Source: Actinomycetota bacterium
GTDB taxonomy: Bacteria > Actinomycetota > Acidimicrobiia > Acidimicrobiales > Aldehydirespiratoraceae
DNA length: 64,000 nt
Direction: 5' to 3'
Assembly (NCBI GenBank): GCA_029979265.1
Contig: JAPOHW010000001.1
Span: forward strand, 310,001 to 374,000
A model generated the notes under the pieces. The model was not told the origin of the DNA. It was given only the letters and a program-made list of their open reading frames with translations, and did not search any database. Position numbers and translations under genes: made by a program. Positions 39,269 to 47,701 of the stretch are shown one piece after another (within the stretch, counting starts at the first letter, position 1; the number at the start of each line of letters is the position of its first letter).

Positions 39269-41029
39269 GTGATCCTCGTCGACGTCGAGAGCGTCAGCAT
39301 GAGCAGACCGAACCGTCCGCTCTTTTCCGACGTATCGGTCACGGTAGCCAGCGGCGACCGGCTGGGGGTGGTCGGCATCAACGGAACCGGCAAGTCGACA
39401 TTGCTGTCGATCATTGCCGGAACCTGCGAGCCCGAAGCCGGTGACGTGCGTCGCGGGCGCGGTGTCACCGTCGCAGCTGTTGATCAGGTGACCACCCTCC
39501 CGTCGGGCTCGGTGCGCAGCGCAGTTGGCGCCGACTGGCGAGGCGAAGCAGTGATCGATCGGCTCGGTCTCGCCGATGTGATCGATCGCCCTACCGAGGA
39601 GCTGTCGGGCGGCCAGGAGAAGCGAGTGGCGCTGGCGCGGGCGCTCGTGGCCGATGCTGACCTGTTGGTGTTGGACGAGCCGACCAATCATCTCGACGTC
39701 GATGCCATCGAATGGCTCGAGAACGAGTTGGCTCAGTTCAGCGGTGGGCTCGTGGTCGTCACCCACGACCGTGCCGTGCTCGATCGGCTCGCAACGAGGG
39801 TTCTCGAACTCGACCGGGGATCGGCCTACACCCACGACGGCGGCTACGCCGGCTACCTCGAGGGGCGAGCGGCTCGTGAGGAGCGGGCAGCCGCTCACGA
39901 GAAGACCCGGCAGAATCTCGTGCGTCGCGAGCTCGCCTGGCTGCGGCGCGGCCCGAAAGCTCGCACCAGCAAGAGTCGAGCTCGGGTCGAACGAGCGACC
40001 GATGTCGTCACCGCTCGACCACAGGCGGCGGCAAGGACGGGTGACCTCGACCTTGCCGCACTCCACGACGGCACGCCTCGGCTCGGTGACCAAGTGATCG
40101 AGTTGCACGACGCCGTCATCGGATTCGACCCGGACGCCCCGTTGATCGAGGGCCTGGAACTGCTCCTCGATCGGCGCGAACGGCTCGGGATCGTCGGTGC
40201 AAACGGTTCGGGCAAGTCGACATTGCTCGACGTGATCGCCGGGCGTCGAGATCCACTCGCCGGATCGAGAGTCGAGGGTTCGACGGTTCGCGTGGGACTC
40301 CACGATCAGCAGGGGCGTGCGCTCGACCCGAAGCTGCGGGTTCGCCAGACCGTGGCCGGCGATGGCGCCGAGCCCGACTGGTGGGACGTCGCCTTGCTCG
40401 AGCGGTTCTGGTTCGACACCGATGCCCAATGGGCGCCGATCGAGCTGCTGTCTGGAGGCGAGCGCCGACGGCTTCAGCTCGTCGTGACATTGGCCGCCAA
40501 ACCCAACGTCCTGCTGCTCGACGAGCCGACCAACGATCTTGATCTCGACACCCTTCGTGCGCTCGAGGACTTTCTCGAGGATTGGCCTGGCGCGGTCGTC
40601 GTCATCAGCCACGACCGTTCCTTCCTCGATCGGACCGTCGACGATGTGATCGTCATCGACGATGGTCGAGCCCAACGCTGGCCTGGCGGGTACGCCGGTT
40701 GGTTGGCGCAACGGACACCCGCACCAGCACGAACCCTTGGCTCTTCGGCCTCTGTTCGTCCTTCCTCCACCAGCGTGGAGCGATCCGGCTCCACATCCGG
40801 CCGGTCTCGCTCCACGGTTCGCCACGAGCTCAAGGTGGTGGAGAACGACATCGCCAAGGTCGAGCGAGACGTCGAGGAGCTTCGTCAGGCGCTTGCAGCC
40901 ACCACCGACCACCTCGAACTTGCCCGGGTCGGAGCTGCATTGGCGACCCGTGAGGCCGAACTCGTTTCGCTCGAAGAGGTCTGGCTGGAGCGCACCACCG
41001 AACTCGACGAGATCGACGGACACGCCTGA
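39269..41029 (+). CDS. ABC-F family ATPase
   Basis: 586 residues, two fused ATP-binding domains and no membrane part. Domain 1: 'GINGTGKSTLLSIIAG', 'ELSGGQEKRVALARALV', 'LLVLDEPTNHLDVDA'. Domain 2: 'GANGSGKSTLLDVIAG', 'LLSGGERRRLQLVVTLA', 'VLLLDEPTNDLDLDTL'. Between them is a basic linker ('LVRRELAWLRRGPKARTSKSRAR'), the P-site tRNA interaction motif region. The C-terminus is a coiled coil ('DIAKVERDVEELRQALAAT'). Uup/EttA-like proteins act on the ribosome, easing stalling or giving antibiotic resistance. The GTG at 39269 is fixed by TAGTCT. Confidence 0.92.
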   Translation: MILVDVESVSMSRPNRPLFSDVSVTVASGDRLGVVGINGTGKSTLLSIIAGTCEPEAGDVRRGRGVTVAAVDQVTTLPSGSVRSAVGADWRGEAVIDRLGLADVIDRPTEELSGGQEKRVALARALVADADLLVLDEPTNHLDVDAIEWLENELAQFSGGLVVVTHDRAVLDRLATRVLELDRGSAYTHDGGYAGYLEGRAAREERAAAHEKTRQNLVRRELAWLRRGPKARTSKSRARVERATDVVTARPQAAARTGDLDLAALHDGTPRLGDQVIELHDAVIGFDPDAPLIEGLELLLDRRERLGIVGANGSGKSTLLDVIAGRRDPLAGSRVEGSTVRVGLHDQQGRALDPKLRVRQTVAGDGAEPDWWDVALLERFWFDTDAQWAPIELLSGGERRRLQLVVTLAAKPNVLLLDEPTNDLDLDTLRALEDFLEDWPGAVVVISHDRSFLDRTVDDVIVIDDGRAQRWPGGYAGWLAQRTPAPARTLGSSASVRPSSTSVERSGSTSGRSRSTVRHELKVVENDIAKVERDVEELRQALAATTDHLELARVGAALATREAELVSLEEVWLERTTELDEIDGHA

Positions 41030-41069
41030 TCGGCACCAAACGCGGTCATGCACCGAGGCCCGGTCCCGT

Positions 41070-41075
41070 TAGCCT
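41070..41075 (+). promoter_or_regulatory. -10-like TAGCCT, 7 bases before ATG 41083
   Basis: TAGCCT ends 7 bases before the NfuA-like ATG; no Shine-Dalgarno. Confidence 0.5.
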
Positions 41076-41082
41076 CTGAAGC

Positions 41083-41715
41083 ATGACCGACACCGCGGAA
41101 ACGACCGACATCGAAGAAGTGATGATCGTCACCGATGCCGCCCGGGAGACCGTTCTGGAGATCCGTGCCAAGGAAGACGATGCCGAAGGTCTGGGCCTGC
41201 GTGTCGAAGTCACCGGAATCTCTGGTGTCGACTACACCTACGACCTGTCGCTCGAGCCGGTAGCCGAGGCGGCCGACGACGATCATGTGCACACGACCGA
41301 CGGGTTGGCCGTGATCATTCCTGCCAACTCGGTCGACTCCATGCGGGGTGCCACCCTCGACCTTCCCTCCGTTGCCGGGCAGGGCGGACTGGTGATTCGC
41401 AATCCGAACCGCCCCAATCCGCTCGGTGACATGGGTCAACTCGAACTCACCGGCGACGCCGCCGACAAGGTCCGAGTGTTGCTCGCCGAACGCATCAACC
41501 CGGCGTTGGCAGCACATGGTGGCTTTGCCGAACTGGTCGGTGTCGAGGATGACAAGGCCTTCGTCACGATGGGTGGAGGTTGCCAGGGGTGTGCCATGAG
41601 TGCAGCGACGCTTCGCGAGGGCATCACCAAAGCGATCCTCGAAGCGATCCCCGAGATCACCGAAGTGGTCGACACCACCGATCACGATCAGGGTGAAAAT
41701 CCGTACTACAGCTGA
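41083..41715 (+). CDS. NfuA-like iron-sulfur carrier protein
   Basis: 210 residues. The N-terminal ~110 residues resemble an A-type (IscA/HesB-like) domain without its Cys ('AARETVLEIRAKEDDAEGLGLRVEVTG'). The C-terminal NifU-like domain has 'VRVLLAERINPALAAHGGFAELV' and the cluster-binding C-x2-C in 'MGGGCQGCAMSAATLREGI'. It is the NfuA architecture: it carries a 4Fe-4S cluster to target enzymes. Relevant clients in the window include MoaA and the RecB-like nuclease. Convergent with the oxidase gene, 3 bases apart. Confidence 0.88.
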   Translation: MTDTAETTDIEEVMIVTDAARETVLEIRAKEDDAEGLGLRVEVTGISGVDYTYDLSLEPVAEAADDDHVHTTDGLAVIIPANSVDSMRGATLDLPSVAGQGGLVIRNPNRPNPLGDMGQLELTGDAADKVRVLLAERINPALAAHGGFAELVGVEDDKAFVTMGGGCQGCAMSAATLREGITKAILEAIPEITEVVDTTDHDQGENPYYS

Positions 41716-41718
41716 GCC

Positions 41719-42894
41719 TCAGCGGTCGCGAAGATTCCGCAGTGCGTCGTTGAGAAACACCCCGTTGGGGTCGAGTGTGTCGCGAGCATCCCACCAGTCG
41801 TCCCAGCGGGGGTGCAGCGACGCCATGTCTGCACCGGTGCGGTAGTGGACTTTGCCCCAGTGGGGACGCCCGTCGAAATCGGAAAAGACGGCCTCAGCGG
41901 CGCGAAATAACGGCTCGTCGTCTTGACGAGCGTCCATGTGCAACGAGAGCGTGGCTGTCGGTCGCTCGTACGCAACCGATAGCCAGACGTCGTCGGCTGC
42001 CAGCGTCCGGTACTCGATCGGAAAGGGCATCTCGGGAGCCTCGCGGCGGAGGAGATCGCGAATCGCAGCGAGGCAGTCGGGGCCGGCCTCGAGTGGGACT
42101 GCGTATTCCATCTCGGAGTGGGGCCAGGTACGACTGTTGGACAGCACCTCGTGGGACCAGGCGCATCGGTTGCCTTCATCGGCGATCGGATACTCGGCTG
42201 GGTCGTCGGTCTCGTCCGTGGCCTTGATCACGGCATTGTCGGCCGTTGGGAACCAGAAGAACTCGAAGTGACGGTGAGCGTGAACGATCTCGGCCAGCGT
42301 CTCGAGTGTCTCGTCGAGCGTTGCGTTCCAGCCGGTCTCACGAACCCGGTAGGCATCACGAAGCTGCAGCTCGAGATCAGTGACGATCCCGAAGGCGCCG
42401 AGGTGGTGGCGAGCTGCAGTCCACACCTCCCGGTTGTCGTCTTCGGACGCTCGGACGAGGTCGCCGTCGGCGGTGGCGATGCTGAGTCCCGTCACCGTTG
42501 CGCTGATGTTCTGCAGGGTCACTCCCGTGCCGTGCGTGCCGGTTGCGGTGGCGCCGGCGATCGTCTGCCTGTCGATGTCGCCCTGGTTGAGCAGACCGAG
42601 TCCGGCATCGAGCAGTGGCAGTCCGAGCGCATGGATTGCGGTGCCAGCCCGGACCCGGGCCCGCTTGGCGTCCGCATCGATCGAGATGACGCCGCTGAGC
42701 CCCGACACGTCGACGATCGTGCCGTCCGTCGGAACCAGCGGATAGTGGCTGTGAGCGGTGCCCACCGATCGGATGGTCGATCCGGCACGGGCGGTTGCGG
42801 CGGCAAGGGCAACGGCATCGGTCTCGGACTTCACGAAATGGATCGCTGCCGGCCTTGCCGTCACCTTGCCAGACCAGTTGGACCATCGCTGCAT
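41719..42894 (-). CDS. FAD-linked sugar-1,4-lactone oxidase (ALO-like)
   Basis: 391 residues. VAO-type FAD domain: 'VKSETDAVALAAATARAGSTIRSVGTAHSHYPLVPTDG', 'VISIDADAKRARVRAGTAIHALG' and 'GATATGTHGTG'. The C-terminal ALO domain ends with 'HPRWDDWWDARDTLDPNGVFLNDAL', typical of D-arabinono/L-gulono-1,4-lactone oxidases. The usual 'GHSF' FAD loop is 'AHSH', so covalent flavin attachment cannot be assumed. It lies 43 bases downstream of dxs on the same strand. It may make an ascorbate-like acid or oxidise another polyol or lactone. Confidence 0.85.
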   Translation of the reverse strand: MQRWSNWSGKVTARPAAIHFVKSETDAVALAAATARAGSTIRSVGTAHSHYPLVPTDGTIVDVSGLSGVISIDADAKRARVRAGTAIHALGLPLLDAGLGLLNQGDIDRQTIAGATATGTHGTGVTLQNISATVTGLSIATADGDLVRASEDDNREVWTAARHHLGAFGIVTDLELQLRDAYRVRETGWNATLDETLETLAEIVHAHRHFEFFWFPTADNAVIKATDETDDPAEYPIADEGNRCAWSHEVLSNSRTWPHSEMEYAVPLEAGPDCLAAIRDLLRREAPEMPFPIEYRTLAADDVWLSVAYERPTATLSLHMDARQDDEPLFRAAEAVFSDFDGRPHWGKVHYRTGADMASLHPRWDDWWDARDTLDPNGVFLNDALRNLRDR

Positions 42895-42937
42895 GGTGAA
42901 GAGTTTGGCAGTGGAGACGCCGACGCGCCCCCACCGG

Positions 42938-44788
42938 TCAGTCGAGCAGTTCGTGCACGCTGGAGGCGATGCCTGGACCGTCGAGCCCGAACGCTGCATG
43001 GATCAAGTCAGGGTTTCCGTGGGGGATGTATTCGGTGGGCACACCGAGCACCTTGACCCGACAATCGGCGCCGCGCTCGCCGAGTGCGTCACGCACACCG
43101 GCACCAGCACCGCCGATACGAAGACCGTCTTCGATCGTGATCACGAGGTCGTGGTCGGCGATGTCCTCGATCATCGCCGGATCGAGGGGTTGCACGACGC
43201 GCGGGTCGTACAGGGTGCAGTCGATGCCCTGCTTCGCGAGCAGGGCAGCAGCATCGCTTGCAGCGGTGAGCATCTGCCCGAACCCGAGCAGGGCTACGCG
43301 GCCGTCACCCGAGCAGAGTTTTCGAGCGCTCAGGCCAGCGCCGACCTCGCCGTGGCCGACATGGGGTGCCGCCCCTCGGCTCCAGCGGATGGCGACAGGC
43401 CCGCCGGTCAGGTCCATGGTGTCCACCATCATTTGCTGCAGTTCCTGGTAGCTCGACGGCGCGAAGACGGTCATACCGGGAACCTTGGTGAGGAGGACCA
43501 GATCGAGGACGCCGTGGTGGCTGGCACCGTCGGGACCGGTGATGCCGGCACGATCGAGACAGAAGATCACCGGCTGGCCGTGAAGACCGACATCGAGATT
43601 GACCTGATCGATCGCACGGGTCAGGAACGTGGCGTACACCGCAATCAACGGACGCAACCCACCCATCGCCATGCCGGCGGCGGCGGTGACTGCGTGTTGC
43701 TCGGCGATCCCCACGTCGAAGCATCGATCGGGGAAACGCTCGCGGAACGGCAGCAGGCCGGTGGAGTCCGGCATCGCAGCCGTGATCGCCACCAGTTCGG
43801 GATATTGGTCGCCGAGCTTGACGAGTGTCTCGCTGAAGGCGGCGGTGTAGGAGCCCTCCTTGAGCGCGCTGCCGGTTTCATGCAACCCCGGCTTTGCATC
43901 GTGCATGTTCTTGACGTGATCCTGCTCGGCTGGCTCGTAGCCGCGGCCCTTTTGCGTCAGGACGTGGACGACGACGGGTCCGTCGAATTCGGCCGCGTTG
44001 TCGAGAGCTTCCTCGACCGAGGCGATGTCGTGGCCATCGAACGGCCCCATGTAGCGAACGCCGAGATCCTCGAAAAACGCCGGCGGTTCCCACATCTCGC
44101 GTACGGCAGCTTTCGACATGCGGACGCCGCGACTGATCTGATCTCCGACCCAGGGAATCCGACCTGCGATCTCCTCCACCTTGGCTTGGCGGTTCATGTA
44201 GGTGGGGTTGTTGCGGATCTTGATCAGGCTCTCCGACAGGCGAGAGACGGTGGGGGCGTAGGAGCGACCGTTGTCGTTGAGCACGATGGTGACGTCGCTT
44301 CCTGCGTGGCCGAGGTTGTTGAGACCTTCGAAGGCCATGCCGCCGGTCATCGCACCGTCACCGATGACTGCGACGATGCGACGCCGTGCATCGGTTGCTC
44401 GGAACGCAGTGGCCAGCCCGTGCGCATAGCTGAGCACGGTGGAGGCATGGCTGTTCTCGATCCAGTCGTGCTCGGATTCGGCCCGACTCGGGTACCCGGA
44501 AAGCCCGCCCGACTCGCGCAGCGAAGAGAAGTCGGCGGCGCGGCCGGTGAGAATCTTGTGCACGTACGCTTGGTGGCCCGTATCCCACAGGATGAGGTCG
44601 TGGGGTGAGCGGAAGACCCGGTGCAGGGCGATCGTGAGCTCGACCGCACCGAGGTTCGAGCCGAGGTGGCCGCCGTGTTCGTTGACCGAGTCGATGATCA
44701 GGCGCCGAATCTGGTCGGCGAGATCGTCGAGTTCGGCGTACGACCGACCGCGAAGATCGTCGGGCCCCGAGAGCGCATCGAGCAACAT
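42938..44788 (-). CDS. dxs: 1-deoxy-D-xylulose-5-phosphate synthase
   Basis: 616 residues, thiamine-diphosphate enzyme that condenses pyruvate and glyceraldehyde-3-phosphate, the first step of the MEP isoprenoid pathway. Marks: 'GGHLGSNLGAVELTIALHRVF', 'LWDTGHQAYVHKILTGR', TPP motif 'GDGAMTGGMAFEGLNN', 'NDNGRSYAPTV', 'FPDRCFDVGIAEQHAVTAAAGMA', 'DRAGITGPDGASHHG'. The Asn of the family's 'NDN' motif is followed by 'GRSYAP' instead of 'MSI'; that region varies in actinobacteria. The ATG shares one base with the PAP2 stop, so both are translated from one transcript. Confidence 0.95.
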   Translation of the reverse strand: MLLDALSGPDDLRGRSYAELDDLADQIRRLIIDSVNEHGGHLGSNLGAVELTIALHRVFRSPHDLILWDTGHQAYVHKILTGRAADFSSLRESGGLSGYPSRAESEHDWIENSHASTVLSYAHGLATAFRATDARRRIVAVIGDGAMTGGMAFEGLNNLGHAGSDVTIVLNDNGRSYAPTVSRLSESLIKIRNNPTYMNRQAKVEEIAGRIPWVGDQISRGVRMSKAAVREMWEPPAFFEDLGVRYMGPFDGHDIASVEEALDNAAEFDGPVVVHVLTQKGRGYEPAEQDHVKNMHDAKPGLHETGSALKEGSYTAAFSETLVKLGDQYPELVAITAAMPDSTGLLPFRERFPDRCFDVGIAEQHAVTAAAGMAMGGLRPLIAVYATFLTRAIDQVNLDVGLHGQPVIFCLDRAGITGPDGASHHGVLDLVLLTKVPGMTVFAPSSYQELQQMMVDTMDLTGGPVAIRWSRGAAPHVGHGEVGAGLSARKLCSGDGRVALLGFGQMLTAASDAAALLAKQGIDCTLYDPRVVQPLDPAMIEDIADHDLVITIEDGLRIGGAGAGVRDALGERGADCRVKVLGVPTEYIPHGNPDLIHAAFGLDGPGIASSVHELLD

Positions 44789-45618
44789 CAGGAGTCGAGC
44801 GTACCGTTCGGACCTGGGAGAAGACGGGTCAGGGACGGTGCAATGCGTAGGCCGATGGCCAGGGCGATCAGGCCTCCGACGGCGTCGAGCCAGTAGTGGT
44901 TGGCGGTAACGATGATCGCGAAGAAGGTCAAGATCGGGTAGGTCACGATGGCGATGCGGGTCCAGCGACGACGCAGGGTCGGGTAGAGCCCGATGGTGCA
45001 CCAGACCGCCCAGCCGATGTGCAGACTCGGCATTGCTGCGTACTGGTTGCTGATCACTTCCATCGTGCCCGACTCGAACGACCACAGTCCGCCCGATTCG
45101 ACGAGGGTGTCCACGTAGTCGAACCCGGGCACACACGCCCCGAATGGTGATGTGCAGTTCGAGAGCAGCCGCGGCGGCATCAGCGGGAAGAAGGCGAAGC
45201 CCAGCAGTGCGATTCCGGTCATCGCGCACAGCGTCGATCGCATGAACGCGTAGCGGGCCGGCCAGCGGCGAAAGAGAAAGACCATCGTTGCGATCGTGAC
45301 CACGAAATGAAGCGAGCCGTAGAACAGGTTCCAGAAGACGATGAATCCGTCCCAATCCACGAACCGGTTGTGAATCGACTCTTCGTGGTACAGCCCCATC
45401 GCCCGTTCGAGGTCGATGATGCGTCGAGCATTGTCGAAGGCGTCATCCTTGATCGACTGGCCGAGCGCCGAGCCGAATTGGTTTCGGATCGCCGTGTACA
45501 CCGCATAGAAGGCGATGGTGAGCAGAAGCTCGACCCACCAGCGCAGGGGCGCGTGCCGTTGGCCGGTGTCGACCGAGACCGACGGGGGATCTGACGGCGG
45601 TGCCTGCTGCTCCGACAT
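44788..45618 (-). CDS. PAP2-superfamily membrane phosphatase
   Basis: 276 residues with about six membrane helices. The PAP2 catalytic marks in the C-terminal half are 'NQYAAMPSLHIGWAVW' (Ser-x-His) and 'VTANHYWLDAVGGLIALAIG' (His with nearby Asp). The order and the 'FPLMPPRLL' loop resemble the inositol-phosphorylceramide-synthase-like PAP2 branch. Substrate is a lipid phosphate or phospholipid head group; it may recycle an isoprenoid phosphate, since dxs follows directly. TACGAT lies 9 bases before the ATG. Confidence 0.85.
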   Translation of the reverse strand: MSEQQAPPSDPPSVSVDTGQRHAPLRWWVELLLTIAFYAVYTAIRNQFGSALGQSIKDDAFDNARRIIDLERAMGLYHEESIHNRFVDWDGFIVFWNLFYGSLHFVVTIATMVFLFRRWPARYAFMRSTLCAMTGIALLGFAFFPLMPPRLLSNCTSPFGACVPGFDYVDTLVESGGLWSFESGTMEVISNQYAAMPSLHIGWAVWCTIGLYPTLRRRWTRIAIVTYPILTFFAIIVTANHYWLDAVGGLIALAIGLRIAPSLTRLLPGPNGTLDS

Positions 45619-45627
45619 CGACCGCCG

Positions 45628-45633
45628 ATCGTA
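45628..45633 (-). promoter_or_regulatory. -10-like TACGAT, 9 bases before ATG 45618
   Basis: TACGAT on the minus strand, 9 bases before the PAP2 ATG, at the far end of the spacing range seen elsewhere. Likely promoter of PAP2-dxs. Confidence 0.4.
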
Positions 45634-45715
45634 CCTCGGTCGCCGCTACGGTCAGTGCTGTCTTGCGGTGCGACGGGCTCCGCCTTCCGAAGCGGTTCTC
45701 CCCGGGAGGTGAGTG

Positions 45716-46246
45716 GTGTCGAGGCCGGGCGTCCCTGTGGTCCTCGTTGCGGTCGTGGTCCTCGGTGCTGTTGCTGTCGTCGGGGCGAACCGGATCGGTC
45801 CGGATCTTGCGCCTCAGAACTCAGCGCTCGTCGACAGAAGTCCGCCAGCGCTGTCGACAGGTGAGCGTGAGCTGCCGATCGTGCACTTCGGTGATCACGG
45901 TTGGCTGATTCGAACACTGACCGTCGTCTCGGAGCTTCCCTCGGCCGACCCGCTCGAGGCCGTCGTCGAATTGCGTTTCGTCTGGACGAACGGCCTCGGT
46001 CACGTTCGAATCGTCGGCTCGGGATCCGCCGAGCGGGTCGAGGAGGTGATCACCGACGAGGTTCGGACCGGCGCCGCCCTCGAGGCTTCGATCGAACGGT
46101 TGCAGCGGATGCTCGACGAGCTTCGCGAAACGGGGGGCTCGATCGAGATGTCGAACGGCGTCACCGTTGCGCGCCAGCGCATGATCACTCCGGACGGTGA
46201 GGCCGCAGATGTCTGGCGGATCGGGGTCGGTGACCCGCACTGGTGA
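45716..46246 (+). CDS. Membrane-anchored protein of unknown function, 176 aa
   Basis: One N-terminal membrane helix ('VVLVAVVVLGAVAVVGANRIG', about 7-27), then an extracytoplasmic-looking domain with beta strands ('AVVELRFVWTNGLGHVRIVG') and a helix ('EASIERLQRMLDELRETG'), ending 'ADVWRIGVGDPHW'. The GTG at 45716 is preferred because GGGAGG lies 6 bases upstream; a GTG at 45713 is also possible. Not recognised. It precedes tldD on the same strand by 60 bases but tldD has its own promoter-like sequence. Confidence 0.6.
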   Translation: MSRPGVPVVLVAVVVLGAVAVVGANRIGPDLAPQNSALVDRSPPALSTGERELPIVHFGDHGWLIRTLTVVSELPSADPLEAVVELRFVWTNGLGHVRIVGSGSAERVEEVITDEVRTGAALEASIERLQRMLDELRETGGSIEMSNGVTVARQRMITPDGEAADVWRIGVGDPHW

Positions 46247-46274
46247 CCGATCGGGCGAGCGGTCATCGGGCCGA

Positions 46275-46302
46275 TACGATGATGGTTCGCAGACCCGGGA
46301 GG
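46275..46302 (+). promoter_or_regulatory. -10-like TACGAT and Shine-Dalgarno for tldD
   Basis: TACGAT at 46275-46280 lies 26 bases before the GTG, with GGGAGG at 46297-46302. So this operon appears to have a short leader and ribosome binding site. Confidence 0.4.
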
Positions 46303-46306
46303 CCCA

Positions 46307-47698
46307 GTGCTCGACCACGAGCTGATCAACCGTACGTTGTCCACTGCGATGAGCACCGGCGGCGACTTCGCCGAAGTGTTCGTCGAAGACAAGCGCTCGT
46401 CGTCGGCGGTGCTCGACGACGGACGGGTCGAAGAACTCACCAGCGGCCGCGACCGAGGTGCCGGTGTCCGGGTCGTCGTCGGCGACACGACCGGATTCGC
46501 GCACACCGCCGATCTCAGCGAGGCAGGCCTGCGCAGTGCGGCCGAGGCGGCGGCGACAGCTGCCCGCGGCGGAGGAGGCGGCGCCAAGACGATTGCCGTT
46601 TCTCCGATCGAGGTCGCTCGCAGGGCACCGGCTCGCATCCCGCCCGAGGACGTCGCCAAGGCGACGAAGGTCGGGCTGTTGACCCTTGCGAACGAGGCCG
46701 CTCGCAGCGAAGGAGCCGCCATCTCGCAGGTGTCGGCCCGTTACGGCGATTCGCGACGCCGCATTCTCGTCGCCAACAGCGACGGGCTGCTGGCCGAGGA
46801 CGACCAGGTTCGCACCCTGTTCAGTGTCTCGTGCGTCGCCACCGGCGACACCGGATTGCAGACCGGTCGCGAGTCGACGGGCCGCACCGTCGGCTTCGAA
46901 CTCTTCGAGGAAACCGATGTCGAAGACATGGGTCGTCGTGCCGCCCAGCGCGCCATCACCAAGCTGGCGGCTCGACCGGCACCCTCGGGCGCCATCCCGG
47001 TCGTGGTCGGCCCCGGTGGAGGTGGCGTCCTGTTCCACGAGGCGTGCGGCCACGGACTGGAAGCCGACCTCATCGCCAAGGGAGCATCGGTCTTCGCAAA
47101 TCGCATCGGTGACGAGGTCGCGTCGCCGCTTGTCACACTCATTGACGACGGCACCATGGCCGGCGAGTGGGGCCACTTCGCCATCGATGACGAGGGGCGA
47201 CCGGCGGCTCACAATGTGTTGATCCAAGACGGCGTGCTCACGGACTACATGTGGGATCAGCTTCGGGCCCGCAAGGAAGGGCGTCCGAGCTCGGGGAATG
47301 GTCGGCGGCAGAGTTATCAGCATCTGCCGATGGTTCGGATGACCAACACCTACATCACCGCCGGCCAGGATGATCCGGCCGACATCATTGCGGCCACCGA
47401 TCACGGTGTCTACGTCGCCCAACTGGGTGGCGGGCAGGTGAACACCGCCACCGGCGATTTCGTGTTCGGTATGACCGAGGCGTACCTCATCGAAAATGGG
47501 GAGATCGCAGAACCGATCCGGGAGGGCAACCTGATCGGGAATGGGCCTGAGGTCCTCACCCGGATCGACATGCTCGGCGACGATTTCCAGATGGGTTCAC
47601 CCGGAACGTGCGGCAAGGACGGGCAGGGTGTTCCCGTCGGTGATGGCACCCCGACCCTGCGGGTCACCAGCCTCACCGTCGGTGGCACCGCCGCCTGA
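46307..47698 (+). CDS. tldD: TldD-like metallopeptidase subunit
   Basis: 463 residues. The zinc site 'HEACGHGLEADLI' begins at His244 (H-E-x3-H, as in TldD), inside 'GPGGGGVLFHEACGHGLEAD'. The chain ends with the family's 'VAQLGGGQVNTATGDFVFGM' and a Cys in 'GTCGKDGQGVPVGDG' that can be a further zinc ligand. TldD pairs with TldE (PmbA) to form a peptidase that trims unfolded peptides, as in microcin B17 maturation and CcdA degradation in E. coli. Two TldE-like genes follow it. Confidence 0.93.
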   Translation: MLDHELINRTLSTAMSTGGDFAEVFVEDKRSSSAVLDDGRVEELTSGRDRGAGVRVVVGDTTGFAHTADLSEAGLRSAAEAAATAARGGGGGAKTIAVSPIEVARRAPARIPPEDVAKATKVGLLTLANEAARSEGAAISQVSARYGDSRRRILVANSDGLLAEDDQVRTLFSVSCVATGDTGLQTGRESTGRTVGFELFEETDVEDMGRRAAQRAITKLAARPAPSGAIPVVVGPGGGGVLFHEACGHGLEADLIAKGASVFANRIGDEVASPLVTLIDDGTMAGEWGHFAIDDEGRPAAHNVLIQDGVLTDYMWDQLRARKEGRPSSGNGRRQSYQHLPMVRMTNTYITAGQDDPADIIAATDHGVYVAQLGGGQVNTATGDFVFGMTEAYLIENGEIAEPIREGNLIGNGPEVLTRIDMLGDDFQMGSPGTCGKDGQGVPVGDGTPTLRVTSLTVGGTAA

Positions 47699-47701
47699 TT
47701 C

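Noticed and set aside
38402-41053. 883-codon open frame on the minus strand across the ABC-F gene
   Set aside because: Only its last 278 codons (SGNH hydrolase) show family motifs; the rest is antisense to a clear ABC-F gene and has no recognisable domain. Such frames are common in high-GC DNA.
44798-44803. TACGCT 9 bases before the dxs ATG as a dxs promoter
   Set aside because: dxs shares a base with the PAP2 stop and the hexamer lies inside PAP2 coding sequence; translation coupling explains the arrangement, so no separate promoter is claimed.
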